Shown piece after piece: positions 8,867 through 17,985 of a DNA stretch of 64,000 nt; positions within the stretch are counted from its first letter, which is position 1, and every line of letters begins with the position of its first letter. This DNA comes from CALODL01 sp942492115 (GTDB lineage Bacteria > Planctomycetota > Phycisphaerae > UBA1845 > CAIVHJ01): NCBI GenBank assembly GCA_942492115.1, contig CALODL010000022.1:164931-228930 (forward strand), in the 5' to 3' direction. A model generated the notes under the pieces. The model saw nothing but the letters and a program-made list of their open reading frames with translations. It was not told the DNA's origin and did not search any database. A program made the position numbers and the translations under genes.

Positions 8867-9888
8867 TGGGTACCGAGTGTATCGCGATCGATGGGTCGAC
8901 CGGTGAGGGAGGTGGGCAGATCCTGCGTTCATCATTGACGTTGTCCGCCCTGACCGGTCGACCTTGTCGCGTGAAGAACATTCGCGCGGGTCGCGACAAG
9001 CCAGGACTCATGCGCCAACATCTCACTGCCGTGCAAGCCATGGTGCACATCTGCGGTGCGCAGGTAGACGGAGCGCAAATCGGAAGCCAGGATCTATTGT
9101 TCGTTCCAGGTACGATCACCGCCGGAGAATACGAATTTCGTGTAGGCACTGCAGGCAGCACCACACTCGTATTGCAGACCATCATGCTACCGCTGGCGCT
9201 GGCCGATGGGCCGAGCCGGATCGTTATCGAGGGCGGCACACATAATCCGATGGCTCCGCCTTTCGATTTCCTGCTCCACAGTTATCTACCGTTACTGAAC
9301 CGCCTGGGCCCGCGGGTGGATGCGCGGTTGAAGCATGCGGGATTCTTTCCCGCCGGGGGTGGACAAATCATCGTGGATATCGAGCCCGCCGAGCGTCTGG
9401 TCGGATTTGATCTGCTCGAACGCGGGGCAGTGCGTGAGCGCCGTGCGCGGGTTCTCGTGAGCAACCTGGCCAGGCGAATTGGTGAACGCGAGGCCAACGT
9501 TTTGCGAACGGCTTTGCAGTGGCCCGAATCAAGTATCGTGCTCGAGCACCCGGAGTCACGCGGGCCAGGGAACGTCGTGCTCATCGAGTATTCGTGTGAT
9601 CATGTGACCGAAGTTTTTACCGGATTCGGTGAGATACGCCGGACGGCCGAGGCGGTGGCCAATCACGCCGTGCAACAGTGGCAGCGCTACCGCAGGAGCA
9701 CGGCCGCCGTGGGTGAATACCTGGCCGACCAACTGCTCTTGCCACTGGCAATTGCCGGGCACGGTGCTTTTACGGCGCAGCGTATCACGCGTCATGCGGA
9801 AACCCACATAGACCTCATCCAACGATTCATGGACGTCCCAGTCACCACCACGGCACAAGAGAGGGCCTTTCTGGTGTGCGTGGGTTGA
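8866..9888 (+). CDS. rtcA: RtcA RNA 3'-terminal phosphate cyclase
   Basis: A 340-aa cyclase, the same size as the E. coli enzyme. It converts RNA 3'-phosphate to 2',3'-cyclic phosphate through an AMP-histidine intermediate. The N-terminal GEGGGQILRSSLTLSALTG and RAGRDKPGLMRQH motifs are intact. The C-terminal RHAETHIDLIQRF holds the expected nucleophilic histidine region. It starts on the A of the rtcB stop (TGATG), so translation is coupled. Together with RtcB and RtcR this is a complete Rtc RNA-repair locus. No tRNA, Y RNA or Ro protein gene accompanies it here. Confidence 0.95.
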   Translation: MGTECIAIDGSTGEGGGQILRSSLTLSALTGRPCRVKNIRAGRDKPGLMRQHLTAVQAMVHICGAQVDGAQIGSQDLLFVPGTITAGEYEFRVGTAGSTTLVLQTIMLPLALADGPSRIVIEGGTHNPMAPPFDFLLHSYLPLLNRLGPRVDARLKHAGFFPAGGGQIIVDIEPAERLVGFDLLERGAVRERRARVLVSNLARRIGEREANVLRTALQWPESSIVLEHPESRGPGNVVLIEYSCDHVTEVFTGFGEIRRTAEAVANHAVQQWQRYRRSTAAVGEYLADQLLLPLAIAGHGAFTAQRITRHAETHIDLIQRFMDVPVTTTAQERAFLVCVG

Positions 9889-9974
9889 CCGTGCCGCGGG
9901 TGTGCGACATATTTTTCGCAAGATTGGGGCCTGCAGTGTGCTGATACAATGAACCCCTGGTCCCCGAGGGCATT

Positions 9975-10574
9975 GTGCAGTCACTACATTCAGAACACCA
10001 GCTCATGCGTCTCGCCGGACGCGGCGATCGTGACGCATTCGAGACACTCGTCGTTGCCTATCAGCCGGTTGTGTCCCAATACATCCGCCACTATCTGGGA
10101 AACGCAGGATCGGATGTCGTCGACGATCTGACCCAGGACGTTTTTCTGTCAGCCTGGCGAGCCGCAGCGCGCTTCACGCCGCGTGGATCGGTGCGTGGCT
10201 GGTTGCTGCGCATGGCGACACACATTTGCCTGAATCATCGGCGATGGTCACGACTGCGGAAAATGCTGTCGCTCGATATGGCCGTACACGACCCGGCGCC
10301 AGCTGATACCGACACATCGACGCCACAGTCCCATGCAATCCATCAAGCCGTTCAAAGACTGTCGCCCCGGCAGCGCGCGGTCATCGTGTTGCGACATTAC
10401 CACGACATGAGTTACGAGGACATGGCCGAGGTCATGGAGTTATCCATCCCCGCTATCGAATCGTTGCTGTCTCGGGGACGCGTCGCCTTGCGCGGACTAT
10501 TGGGGCGGAGCACCCAAGAAATATCGCAAGATACTGCGGATTCGCGTGCTGGTCTTCTGGAGAGTCGATCATGA
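9975..10574 (+). CDS. ECF sigma factor of a sigma/anti-sigma operon
   Basis: A 199-aa RpoE-like ECF sigma factor. Region 2 is DRDAFETLV...DDLTQDVFLSAWR, followed by GWLLRMATHICLNHRR. Region 4 is LSPRQRAVIVLRHYHDMSYEDMAEVM and the IPAIESLLSRGRVALR recognition helix. The likely start is GTG 9975, preceded by GAGGG; a slightly later start cannot be excluded. Its stop overlaps the ATG of a zinc-binding anti-sigma factor, and that gene overlaps a periplasmic helical protein. The three genes form one tightly coupled unit, a layout known from metal and envelope-stress sigma systems of the CnrYXH type. Confidence 0.9.
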   Translation: MQSLHSEHQLMRLAGRGDRDAFETLVVAYQPVVSQYIRHYLGNAGSDVVDDLTQDVFLSAWRAAARFTPRGSVRGWLLRMATHICLNHRRWSRLRKMLSLDMAVHDPAPADTDTSTPQSHAIHQAVQRLSPRQRAVIVLRHYHDMSYEDMAEVMELSIPAIESLLSRGRVALRGLLGRSTQEISQDTADSRAGLLESRS

Positions 10575-11023
10575 GTTGTCAAGAGATCATGAAGCTCGTA
10601 TCCCGCTGTCTCGATCACGCTCTCAGTGCGACCGACCAGGCGCTACTGGACGCCCACATTGAATCTTGTGGTCACTGTCGGGCATTTGTCGGAGAGATGC
10701 AGTTTCTTCAGGGTAACCTGAAGGCCGAACCGTCGAGGCCGTGCCCGCAACTGACCGGACGTATCATGGACACACTCGCGTGCCACGATGGACCACCGTG
10801 GTTCGAAAAATGGTACCGCCCGCTGACCACAGGTGTCGCCGTGATGTTCTTTGGGTGTGGTGTTGTATTGGGCATGGCGATGATGAAAACGGCATCGCCT
10901 GCGGGGCCGCTGCCCATGTCCAACCCATTACAGACTCTCGCCGTTCAATTCGATGCATTCGATGAGAGCTCGCCGAGCGGCCGGCTACTCGCTCTTTGGA
11001 CACCTATGGAGGATAAACCATGA
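10571..11023 (+). CDS. Zinc-binding anti-sigma factor (ZAS/zf-HC2 type)
   Basis: A 150-aa membrane protein. The N-terminus carries the ZAS motif H-x3-C-x2-C (H29, C33, C36 in HIESCGHC) typical of anti-sigma factors that clamp ECF sigma factors. One transmembrane helix follows at about 85-107 (GVAVMFFGCGVVLGMAMM). The short C-terminal tail would be periplasmic. It overlaps both neighbours by ATGA (10571-10574 and 11020-11023). The cognate sigma factor is certainly the gene just upstream by context. Confidence 0.9.
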   Translation: MSCQEIMKLVSRCLDHALSATDQALLDAHIESCGHCRAFVGEMQFLQGNLKAEPSRPCPQLTGRIMDTLACHDGPPWFEKWYRPLTTGVAVMFFGCGVVLGMAMMKTASPAGPLPMSNPLQTLAVQFDAFDESSPSGRLLALWTPMEDKP

Positions 11024-11577
11024 CCATGTGGGTACGACAACGAATGTTCTTGATTGTCCTGGTTGCGTCCCTCGCGTTGAACCTGGGTATCGGCGCGACA
11101 TTCGGCGTGCGTTCACTGCACGCATCAGAGGAGATGCGCCGTGCCCATGCCTCGCTGCATGCCGCGCGCAGCCATGATGACGAGGGGGAAACCCATGCGT
11201 CACCCTTTGCCCCATTGAACCTGAACCCCGAGCAGGAAAAGTATATCTACGAGGCCCATCAAGAGATTTTTGAAAAGGCCCGCACGTTACAGCCCGAACT
11301 GGGGGCCATAAACGAACGCCTGACCGCGCTGATGCTCGCGGACGATCCCGACCGCGACGCGATCGAGAAGGAACTCGATGAGCTGATGGCAACACGGAAG
11401 GACACCGCGATGTTCTTGATGGAATTGCTGTTCGATTTCAGAACGATGCTGCAGGAGGATCAAGTCGAGGCATTCAAGATTGTTCTGCGCGATCACATGC
11501 TTTTCCCGATCTCGCACGGCATCCCTCCGGGTTCGCCTGAACTGCGGCACGGTTCCTACACGGGAGATGAAGGTTAG
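11020..11577 (+). CDS. Periplasmic helical sensor (CpxP/Spy/CnrX-like)
   Basis: A 185-aa protein with an N-terminal membrane anchor or signal (FLIVLVASLALNLGIGATFG). A mostly helical region, residues ~65-165, follows. It starts at the phrase LNLNPEQEKYIYEAH, which resembles the L-T-x-x-Q / heavy-metal-resistance fold, and contains long amphipathic helices rich in Glu and Arg. His residues cluster near 45-55 (HAARSHDDEGETH). In CnrYXH-type systems such a protein senses metal or misfolded protein and releases the anti-sigma factor. The signal here is unknown; the role is inferred from operon position and fold-like features, not a clear family match. Confidence 0.75.
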   Translation: MTMWVRQRMFLIVLVASLALNLGIGATFGVRSLHASEEMRRAHASLHAARSHDDEGETHASPFAPLNLNPEQEKYIYEAHQEIFEKARTLQPELGAINERLTALMLADDPDRDAIEKELDELMATRKDTAMFLMELLFDFRTMLQEDQVEAFKIVLRDHMLFPISHGIPPGSPELRHGSYTGDEG

Positions 11578-11616
11578 ACCAGGGTACGCTGGTGTTCTCG
11601 AACTCTCATCCACGAC

Positions 11617-14100
11617 TTACTGTATGGCATCACCGGTCGATTCGTCTTCTGTTGCCGGGGCCTCCGAAGGACGGTTCTTGACGTAACGCTCCAGCCAGTC
11701 AGTCATTTCCCAGGCCATGTGACCAATTGATTCGCGGGCACGGTACCCGTGGCTTTCGAGGGGTAGCATGACCAATCGCGCCGTAGCGCCGTGGCCCTTG
11801 AGGGCGGCATAATACCGCTCGGACTGCATGGGGAAAGTGCCGGAGTTGTTGTCCGCCGCACCGTGGATCAACAGAATAGGCTCATTCACGCGGTGCGCAT
11901 GCGTAAAGGGTGACATCCGCATGTACACGTCCGGGGCCTCCCAGAACGTTCGTTCCTCGGATTGGAAACTGAACGGCGTCAAGGTTCTGTTGTATGCGCC
12001 ACTTCGGGCAATTCCGGCACAGAACAGGTCAGAGTGTGCCAGCAGGTTCGCGGTCATGAACGCACCATAGGAATGTCCACCAATGGCGATGCGTCGGGGA
12101 TCTGCCACGCCGCGACGAACGACCTCATCGACCGCTGCGCGGGCGCCGGCAACCAGTTGTTCGATATACGTGTCATTGGGTTCGTCATCGCCTTCTCCCA
12201 CGATGGGCAGGCTTGGATCATCGAGCACGGCATAGCCCATCATGAGCCAGTGGAGTGGTGAGTGCGTGCTGACGCGGACGAATCGATACGGTGAATCAGT
12301 TACCTGCCCGGCAGCATCTGCGCTCTTGAACTCCTGTGGGTAGGCCCACATCAGCATCGGGAATGGGCCGTCCGTCGCTTTCTTGCCTGGTGGCAGGTAC
12401 AACGTGGCGTTGAGTTTCACGCCATCCTCACGCTGATAGTGAATCATTTCCTTGTGGATGTTGACCATTTGCGGCATCGGGTGCGGAAAGTCTGTCAGGC
12501 GTGTCGTCTCTGTGCTGTCGATTGTGCGAATATAGTAGTTCGGCGGATCAGTCTGGGATTCTCGTCGCGTGATCAGTGTCAGGGTATTCGTATTGATGAG
12601 ATCGATGACACTCTCGTAATAGGGCGACTCGGAGCGCCACAGACGTTCGGGTTTCAACGTGCTGAGGCTCAGTCGATCGAAGAACGGACGATTGCCCTCC
12701 GGAGAGGCGCCGGTACCGCTATAGAACAAATGCGTGCCCTGTTTGGTTGTAACGAGAACACGACGCCCGAACTCGTTTCTTTGGGTCATGGGGGATCCCG
12801 GGTCATTGTAGCGATCTTCGAACGAGCGATCGTGCAACAGGCGCGGTTCACTGCCTGGATTCGCGGGATCGATGATGAAGGTCTGTTCCTTGCGGGTGGA
12901 CCACCACCAACTGTCGACCAGAGCCAGGTGGTCATGGCCCCAGGTTATTCCGCCATAGCGCAAAGGTGTCTTGACGAGTTCGACCGGTGCCCCGTCGAAC
13001 GGGGCAGCCAGCGAGAATACCGCATCGCGATAGTCACTCTCTTTTCGCGGATCGCCCCCATCAAGGGCTTCCGCCCAATAGAGTGTTGCAGGTGTGTCTG
13101 CGCGCCACCCAACGGCCCGTCGCCCGGTGCGCACGGAACCGAATCCTATGGGGATTTCGTCTGCAAGTGGGACATCTGCGACCTGGTAAACGGGACGCCC
13201 TGTGATGGTCCATACGTCGATGGTCCGTGGAAACCGGGAAGCAGGAACGATATACGAGAAGGGCCGCTTCATGGTCTCGACCAGAAGATAGGCTCCATCG
13301 GGAGACGTGCTGGCGCGGCTGATCAGCCCGGCGCGTCCGATTGGGGCACTGGTACCGTTCATACTTACGTGCACCAGCTGACTCGTAACATAGTGCTCGA
13401 ACAAACGGGCATCATGTTCGTTCTTCAACAAGTCCTGGTAAGTACGTGCCGGTGCCTTGCGCCCGGTGGTCTGTTGAATGACCGGGCCAACGGGAACCGC
13501 ATGCGCCGCGGGTGCAGCGCTGCGCTGCGGAGGTACAATACGACATATCAGAGCGCTGCTATCCGGCATCCAGCTGAACGCAGAACCATAGCTGCCATTC
13601 AGGTGAAACGTACCAAGCCTGCGCGCGGTCGTGTCGTTGACACCGACAGCCCACAGTTCAAGACCAGTCGAGGTGGCGAGCATGAACGCAACACGCTGCC
13701 CATCAGGAGACCAGCCTGGTGATTGGATCCGTGCACGATCAGGCAATCCCTTCACGCGTTCCAGCTGGCCAGTCGCAATGTTCTGGAATGTCAATCCAGT
13801 CAGGAATGAACGGCGGCTTCTGCCATTCGTGGCAGGGTCTATTCGAAGACCTGCGAGGCGCAGTTCATCGGCGGCGAGCTCGCTGATGGGCGCAAGGCTG
13901 GGGCGATCCATCACCAGCATCCACACGCCGTGCGGACCAATGGAAACTGAGGGGGTTGGAGGGGCATCGATCAGGTCTGCAATCACTTGCGGCGGTGTCT
14001 GGTATCCGGTGTCCGTGGCCGACGAAGAGTTGGCGATCCCCACAAGGATTACGGCGGATGTGAGGATGCCAACTCGATTGAACTGCGTGGTCTTATACAT
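11617..14100 (-). CDS. Secreted S9D prolyl-oligopeptidase-family peptidase (glutamyl-endopeptidase-like)
   Basis: An 827-aa exported serine peptidase. The start at ATG 14100 has GGAG 7 nt upstream and opens a signal peptide (TSAVILVGIANSSSA). An N-terminal beta-propeller (~residues 60-560) precedes the alpha/beta-hydrolase domain. The catalytic serine lies in GGHSYGAFM (~675), the Asp in IHGAADNNSGT (~749) and the His in ESHGYRARES (~785). The ARSGAYNRTLTPF and MSPFTHAHRV phrases and the HGY histidine match the S9D (chloroplast glutamyl endopeptidase) branch better than ordinary dipeptidyl peptidases. Substrate preference is therefore likely Glu/Asp-Xaa, but this is inferred. It is convergent with the sigma operon. 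Confidence 0.9.
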   Translation of the reverse strand: MYKTTQFNRVGILTSAVILVGIANSSSATDTGYQTPPQVIADLIDAPPTPSVSIGPHGVWMLVMDRPSLAPISELAADELRLAGLRIDPATNGRSRRSFLTGLTFQNIATGQLERVKGLPDRARIQSPGWSPDGQRVAFMLATSTGLELWAVGVNDTTARRLGTFHLNGSYGSAFSWMPDSSALICRIVPPQRSAAPAAHAVPVGPVIQQTTGRKAPARTYQDLLKNEHDARLFEHYVTSQLVHVSMNGTSAPIGRAGLISRASTSPDGAYLLVETMKRPFSYIVPASRFPRTIDVWTITGRPVYQVADVPLADEIPIGFGSVRTGRRAVGWRADTPATLYWAEALDGGDPRKESDYRDAVFSLAAPFDGAPVELVKTPLRYGGITWGHDHLALVDSWWWSTRKEQTFIIDPANPGSEPRLLHDRSFEDRYNDPGSPMTQRNEFGRRVLVTTKQGTHLFYSGTGASPEGNRPFFDRLSLSTLKPERLWRSESPYYESVIDLINTNTLTLITRRESQTDPPNYYIRTIDSTETTRLTDFPHPMPQMVNIHKEMIHYQREDGVKLNATLYLPPGKKATDGPFPMLMWAYPQEFKSADAAGQVTDSPYRFVRVSTHSPLHWLMMGYAVLDDPSLPIVGEGDDEPNDTYIEQLVAGARAAVDEVVRRGVADPRRIAIGGHSYGAFMTANLLAHSDLFCAGIARSGAYNRTLTPFSFQSEERTFWEAPDVYMRMSPFTHAHRVNEPILLIHGAADNNSGTFPMQSERYYAALKGHGATARLVMLPLESHGYRARESIGHMAWEMTDWLERYVKNRPSEAPATEDESTGDAIQ

Positions 14101-14419
14101 GGGCGTGCTCCAATAAATGAGCAGAATCAATGGCGTGCAGGTTCCATCATAACGCCCAACCTGTTTGACTTCGAGGCTGGTGCATCCGTGGATCCGGGCT
14201 TAGTTCGTCGCCATTTTTCTTTGCGCGGAACCCGGTTTCCGCCGTCTTCCGTAATAGAACCAGCTGGTTCCGTAAGACCATGGGCCTGTGGCGCCAGGTA
14301 GGGGGCGTGTACGTCCTGATCGATTTGTGTCCCGACGGCGTGCGGAGGTGGTGGGTGGGGGCCCACCCAGTGGGCCGTCAGGATGAAATACAATCTCATC
14401 TCTCAGCCAGGAGGCGATG
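14101..14419. promoter_or_regulatory. Divergent intergenic region with hairpin
   Basis: This 319-bp gap separates two divergent genes. TGGGTGGG (14352-14359) and CCCACCCA (14362-14369) form a strong dyad about 50 bp before the SnoaL-like gene. I see no convincing gene or sigma-54 promoter here. Confidence 0.4.
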
Positions 14420-14950
14420 ATGACTCTGTTGCGCTCGGCAATCCTGATCTTCGCGGTCGCATCGTGCGGGTGCGGTCCGCGGCATCCGCCGTGTTCCCGC
14501 GACAGGCCGTGGGCCAACAAACACCTCGTTCGCGCGTTCTACGAACAGATCGTCTCCACTGGCCACGTCGATCGAATCCCGGACTTTGTTTCCGTAAACT
14601 ACACCGAGGTCCACCAGGGAACCCGGCATCTCTTAGGGATCAAGGGTGCCCGCGAGCATATTCTCAGCGTCCGTCGTACATACCCAGACTTGCACCTGAC
14701 CGTCGAACGCCAGATCGCGGAGGGCGAGTGGGTCGCTTCGGTCGTGACGGCGCGGGGCACTCATCGTGGCGTGTGGTTGAACATGACCCCAACCGACAGG
14801 GTGATCGAGATCACGGCGGTCAATGTCGACCGCGTGGTCAACGGGCGCATCGTTGAGCACGGTGGCGCCGCCGACCTGTTCACTCCCTTCATGGCGGTCG
14901 GGGCCATCAAAATCGCCAACCCGGCTGACGAGATGGAGTCGAAGCAGTGA
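14420..14950 (+). CDS. SnoaL-like (ester-cyclase fold) lipoprotein
   Basis: A 176-aa protein. AGGAGG at 14409-14414 favours the second of two adjacent ATGs (14420). The N-terminus is a lipoprotein signal with lipobox AVASC, so Cys near residue 15 should be lipidated. The remaining ~130 residues match the SnoaL/NTF2-like fold: NKHLVRAFYEQIVSTGHVDRI at the start, then YTEVHQGTRHLLGIKGAREH, and a final IVEHGGAADLFTPF. These proteins include polyketide cyclases, but most bacterial members have no known substrate. Membrane anchoring is less usual. It lies alone between the S9D peptidase and the YCF48-like gene. Confidence 0.82.
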   Translation: MTLLRSAILIFAVASCGCGPRHPPCSRDRPWANKHLVRAFYEQIVSTGHVDRIPDFVSVNYTEVHQGTRHLLGIKGAREHILSVRRTYPDLHLTVERQIAEGEWVASVVTARGTHRGVWLNMTPTDRVIEITAVNVDRVVNGRIVEHGGAADLFTPFMAVGAIKIANPADEMESKQ

Positions 14951-15012
14951 GCAGCAACGAGGTGGACGGAACGGAGCCAGGCCCGTAATCAGGATGACGA
15001 CGAGGACGTGGC

Positions 15013-16119
15013 CTACTGCTCTGGTCGAGTATCGGGTTTGCCTTCACGTACTTCGTTGCACACACCCGTCCAGCGGGCTACGGGACCGTTTGATCCGGAG
15101 GCAAACCCCGCCGAGGCATCTGGAGAAAATTGAATTGCGTGAAAGCCAACATCGGAAACAGCTTTCCAATTGCGGCCATTGTCGGTCGAGACATCCGTTC
15201 CCGTGGGGCCAACGGCGACCCACAGAACCTCGCGTCCCATTGTTCTGGCAGCAACACCGCTTCGATAACCGCGCGGCGGGGTGCCGGTTGGAACGGTCCA
15301 TGTCGCTCCACCGTCTGTCGTGATGGCGATATTCCCCTCGGATTGTTCCTGTTTCAAGTAATTACCGCCGACCGCAATGCCGGTGGACGAGTTGGCGAAG
15401 GCCATTGAAAAAATTCCACTGCTCGGGCTGCGCGGCATTGGAACAGTTGCACACGACCAGTTGTGCGCTCGGTCGTGTGAATACACAACGCGACTGGTTG
15501 GTTCTGCCTGACCTTCTTCGCCGCCCCCGAGGGCAACAAGAACACTCTGTGTCCCGATGACACACATATTGGTCCCACTGGCGGCGAATCCCGCTTCTCC
15601 CCGTCGCGTCCCGGGACACCGCTGACGTTCGATTTCGTTCCACGTCGAGCCGCCGTCGTGTGTTTCAATCAACAACACGCGCATGTCGACCGGGTCGCTC
15701 ATGGCAATACCATGGCGCTCATCCCAGAACGAGAGCGCGTCAAAGAAAGACTCTGCATTCGGGTGTTCGTATCGCTGGGTCCAGGTCCGGCCACCATCTG
15801 TGGTTTGATATACCCGTGCAGGCTGTCCGGCACTGAGAATGACGGCGCGTGTGGAATCAAAGGCGTGGATATCTCTAAAATCCAACTCTTTCGCAGCGTT
15901 CACAGAAACATTTGTCCATGATTTTCCGGCATCCACTGTTCGAATCACGGTGCCGCCGCTGCCGCTGGCCCAGACGGTGCTGGCATCAACGACACACAGG
16001 CCGCGAAGACTGGCGTCGATGCCGGTTGACTGTGCGGCCCACGGTCGCATGTCATCCTGTGCCCACACAGGGGCGCTCCACAGCACACTCAGTAACACAC
16101 ACCGTACCGTCAAGGCCAT
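15013..16119 (-). CDS. Secreted YCF48/BNR-type beta-propeller protein
   Basis: A 368-aa exported protein. The ATG at 16119 follows GAGG and opens a signal peptide ending in APVWAQ. The rest is a seven-bladed-type propeller with repeated GGTVIRTVDAGKSWT, QTTDGGRTWTQ, THDGGSTWNE, YSHDRAHNWS and TTDGGATWTV blades. This is the pattern of YCF48 / photosystem-II-stability-factor-like and sortilin/BNR repeat proteins. In non-photosynthetic bacteria the role is unknown; assembly or binding functions are likely. Three Cys pairs are scattered among the loops. Confidence 0.85.
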   Translation of the reverse strand: MALTVRCVLLSVLWSAPVWAQDDMRPWAAQSTGIDASLRGLCVVDASTVWASGSGGTVIRTVDAGKSWTNVSVNAAKELDFRDIHAFDSTRAVILSAGQPARVYQTTDGGRTWTQRYEHPNAESFFDALSFWDERHGIAMSDPVDMRVLLIETHDGGSTWNEIERQRCPGTRRGEAGFAASGTNMCVIGTQSVLVALGGGEEGQAEPTSRVVYSHDRAHNWSCATVPMPRSPSSGIFSMAFANSSTGIAVGGNYLKQEQSEGNIAITTDGGATWTVPTGTPPRGYRSGVAARTMGREVLWVAVGPTGTDVSTDNGRNWKAVSDVGFHAIQFSPDASAGFASGSNGPVARWTGVCNEVREGKPDTRPEQ

Positions 16120-16284
16120 GGTTCACCTCATGATCTCGAACACACGCACGACGATCGGATTCACATGTTGTCACATGCATGTCCCGGTCGCGCAGATTCG
16201 GCCGTCTCGCTCGGGAATGAAGATAGCACAGATACGGATGGTGCGGGTAACATATGTGCACAATCCACGAACAAGGAGACGGAT

Positions 16285-16494
16285 ATGAGTGACCACGTAT
16301 ACAAGATGATCGAACTTACCGGCACATCCAAGACATCCCAGGACGGGGCCATCCAGAACGCCGTCGCACGGGCGTCCAAGACGGTGCGCAACATGAAGTG
16401 GTTCGAAGTCATAGAGAGCAGAGGCCGCATCGACAACGGCAGCGTCGCAGAGTGGCAGGTTACACTGAAGATCGGCTTCGCCATGGATTCATGA
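16285..16494 (+). CDS. Dodecin (flavin-storage protein)
   Basis: A 69-aa dodecin. The ATG at 16285 has AAGGAG six nt upstream; the reading frame is open back to 16165 but that part is not dodecin. The sequence MSDHVYKMIELTGTSKTSQD, then AIQNAVARASKTVRNMKWFEV and the C-terminal VAEWQVTLKIGF strand, covers the whole family. Dodecins form hollow dodecamers that bind flavin (or CoA) and buffer it. The conserved Trp (MKWFEV) that stacks on the isoalloxazine ring is present. It is the first of a group of small stress-type proteins here. Confidence 0.95.
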   Translation: MSDHVYKMIELTGTSKTSQDGAIQNAVARASKTVRNMKWFEVIESRGRIDNGSVAEWQVTLKIGFAMDS

Positions 16495-16521
16495 GCCTGA
16501 AACAACCGTGCAGAGGCGCCG

Positions 16522-16556
16522 TGGCCGTCTACTGGGCAATCAGTGTGGCGGCCACA
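16522..16556. terminator. Possible bidirectional terminator between convergent genes
   Basis: GTGGCCG (16522-16528) pairs with CGGCCAC (16550-16556) around a 21-nt loop, between the dodecin and BON gene ends. There is no clear T tract, so the call is weak. Confidence 0.3.
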
Positions 16557-16603
16557 TGGCAATTGACGACCGTTCGTGCGCGTGCTGTTTGAGTTGTTCC
16601 GGC

Positions 16604-17248
16604 TCAGCAGACTTCGATCTCGTTACGGACGATCTGCGCTCGAAACTTACGTACGGTACGGTCGGCCATGTCCTTCTGCCACGCATGCGGTACACAGCCG
16701 GACAGTGTCACGAGGTCGCCCGAGACAGCCACCCTGATGCTCGCATCAGTAAGTTCGATCAGGTCATTGAGTGCTGCCCGTATGGTCTGGCACAGACTCT
16801 CGTCTTCAATTTCTCTCGCCAGGTCGACCGTCAACATATTGTTTACGGATCGGGTACCTTGTGAGCTCAGGGCGACATCCTCAGCCAGCACCTTCTCTTG
16901 ATGCGAGCCCACGTGTCCAAGCATGGTCACACGTCCCGCTTTGCAGTCAATGCCGATCACATCCTTGGTGATATTCGGGTGGTTGCCGAGCGCTTCACGG
17001 ACGTGATTGGCGATGGTCTCGTCCGGCAACACGGGAGCTGGACGGACATTGATTTCATTGTGTACGCGGCCGCTACCTGCAATGGAGCTTGCGATTTCTT
17101 GGGCCACGAGCTTTCTGCGATGATTCTGGACGGCCCCTGCGAGGGTTACCGTGCCGCCATTGGCCCGCACCTGAATGCGTTGTTCTGCGAGCCGATCATC
17201 CTCGAGTAGAGCCTGTGCTACAGTGTGTTCAAGTGTGGAATCGGTCAT
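16604..17248 (-). CDS. Triple-BON-domain protein (OsmY-like)
   Basis: A 214-aa protein made almost wholly of three BON domains, about residues 3-68, 78-142 and 150-214. Each has the conserved G-x-V-T-L-x-G-x-V core (GGTVTLAGAV, AGRVTMLGHV, GDLVTLSGCV). The start at ATG 17248 has AAGGAG nearby; an upstream in-frame start at 17272 lacks one. There is no signal peptide, so unlike E. coli OsmY it is probably cytoplasmic. BON domains bind phospholipid or envelope surfaces and are often induced by osmotic or other stress. Its neighbours (dodecin, DUF2383-like) fit a stress regulon, but no sigma-54 promoter is visible before it. Confidence 0.9.
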   Translation of the reverse strand: MTDSTLEHTVAQALLEDDRLAEQRIQVRANGGTVTLAGAVQNHRRKLVAQEIASSIAGSGRVHNEINVRPAPVLPDETIANHVREALGNHPNITKDVIGIDCKAGRVTMLGHVGSHQEKVLAEDVALSSQGTRSVNNMLTVDLAREIEDESLCQTIRAALNDLIELTDASIRVAVSGDLVTLSGCVPHAWQKDMADRTVRKFRAQIVRNEIEVC

Positions 17249-17511
17249 CGTGTTCTCCTTGATTGTGTTCAAGAATCATCGGTGTCTTTCATGCCACGCG
17301 GCTCTCGGCACGCTTGTTCTCGACGACCGCGTCCTGGCGGTGTTTGAAAACCGCTTCGCCGTGGGCCAATTCACCGCCGAACCCCGTGTGCCGGTTGTCC
17401 AGATCCTGAATTGCGCGTCGGCTGCCGTTGGGCGCCCCACGGGCGGACACCGTCGTCGAGGTCCATGAACGCTCGTGGTCTCGAAAGGCCGGTCAGCGTG
17501 AGCGCGACGGA

Positions 17512-17985
17512 TTAAGCGATCCTGCTGATGCCCTCGGCGTGAGCATCTCGGAGGGATCTGAGGCTGGCAACCGTGCGTTTGACGCCAGTCAGCTGCCGTC
17601 GGACAATCGAGTCCACCGGCAAGCGTCTGGTTAGCGCGGCGGCCGTGTCATACTGTCTGCACAGCGCGTCCTCGTGGCGCTCGAGTTCATGTAGCCGGTG
17701 GCGGTCATCAGTTCCGCTCAACGGCGTCCCCAGCACCATGAGCCAACGATTGGTGTCAGCTCGCTCGTATGTAGAGTCATCGGCCTCATACATGTCGATT
17801 TGATGGCTCAGCTCGTCAGCGAAACGCTGGTGGCGCGAAGCGAGATCGATGAGGTAATCGCACAGTTCCGCAGTTGTCATGAGGCGGGCTGCGGTCGAGA
17901 AGCGTTCGGCGTTGACGATATTCCCTTGCCGCAGTTCTCTTAGAACGAAGATCATCTCTGATTCCAGACAATTCATTGTGCTCAT
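17512..17985 (-). CDS. DUF2383-like four-helix-bundle protein
   Basis: A 157-aa, all-helical protein. The ATG at 17985 follows GGAGGAG and overlaps the stop of the upstream zinc-ribbon gene (ATGA), so the longer frame back to 18222 is rejected. The opening MNCLESEMIFVLRELRQGNI, then YLIDLASRHQRFADEL, resembles the ferritin-like PA2169/DUF2383 bundle that is common in stress clusters. The usual metal ligands of ferritins are not evident to me. The C-terminal helix (TGVKRTVASLRSLRDAH) is basic. Function unknown; family call moderately sure. Confidence 0.7.
   Translation of the reverse strand: MSTMNCLESEMIFVLRELRQGNIVNAERFSTAARLMTTAELCDYLIDLASRHQRFADELSHQIDMYEADDSTYERADTNRWLMVLGTPLSGTDDRHRLHELERHEDALCRQYDTAAALTRRLPVDSIVRRQLTGVKRTVASLRSLRDAHAEGISRIA

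Noticed and set aside
12439..13722. Long open frame on the plus strand (427 aa)
   Set aside because: It is antisense to the S9D peptidase, whose propeller and catalytic motifs are clear; long antisense frames are expected in high-G+C DNA.
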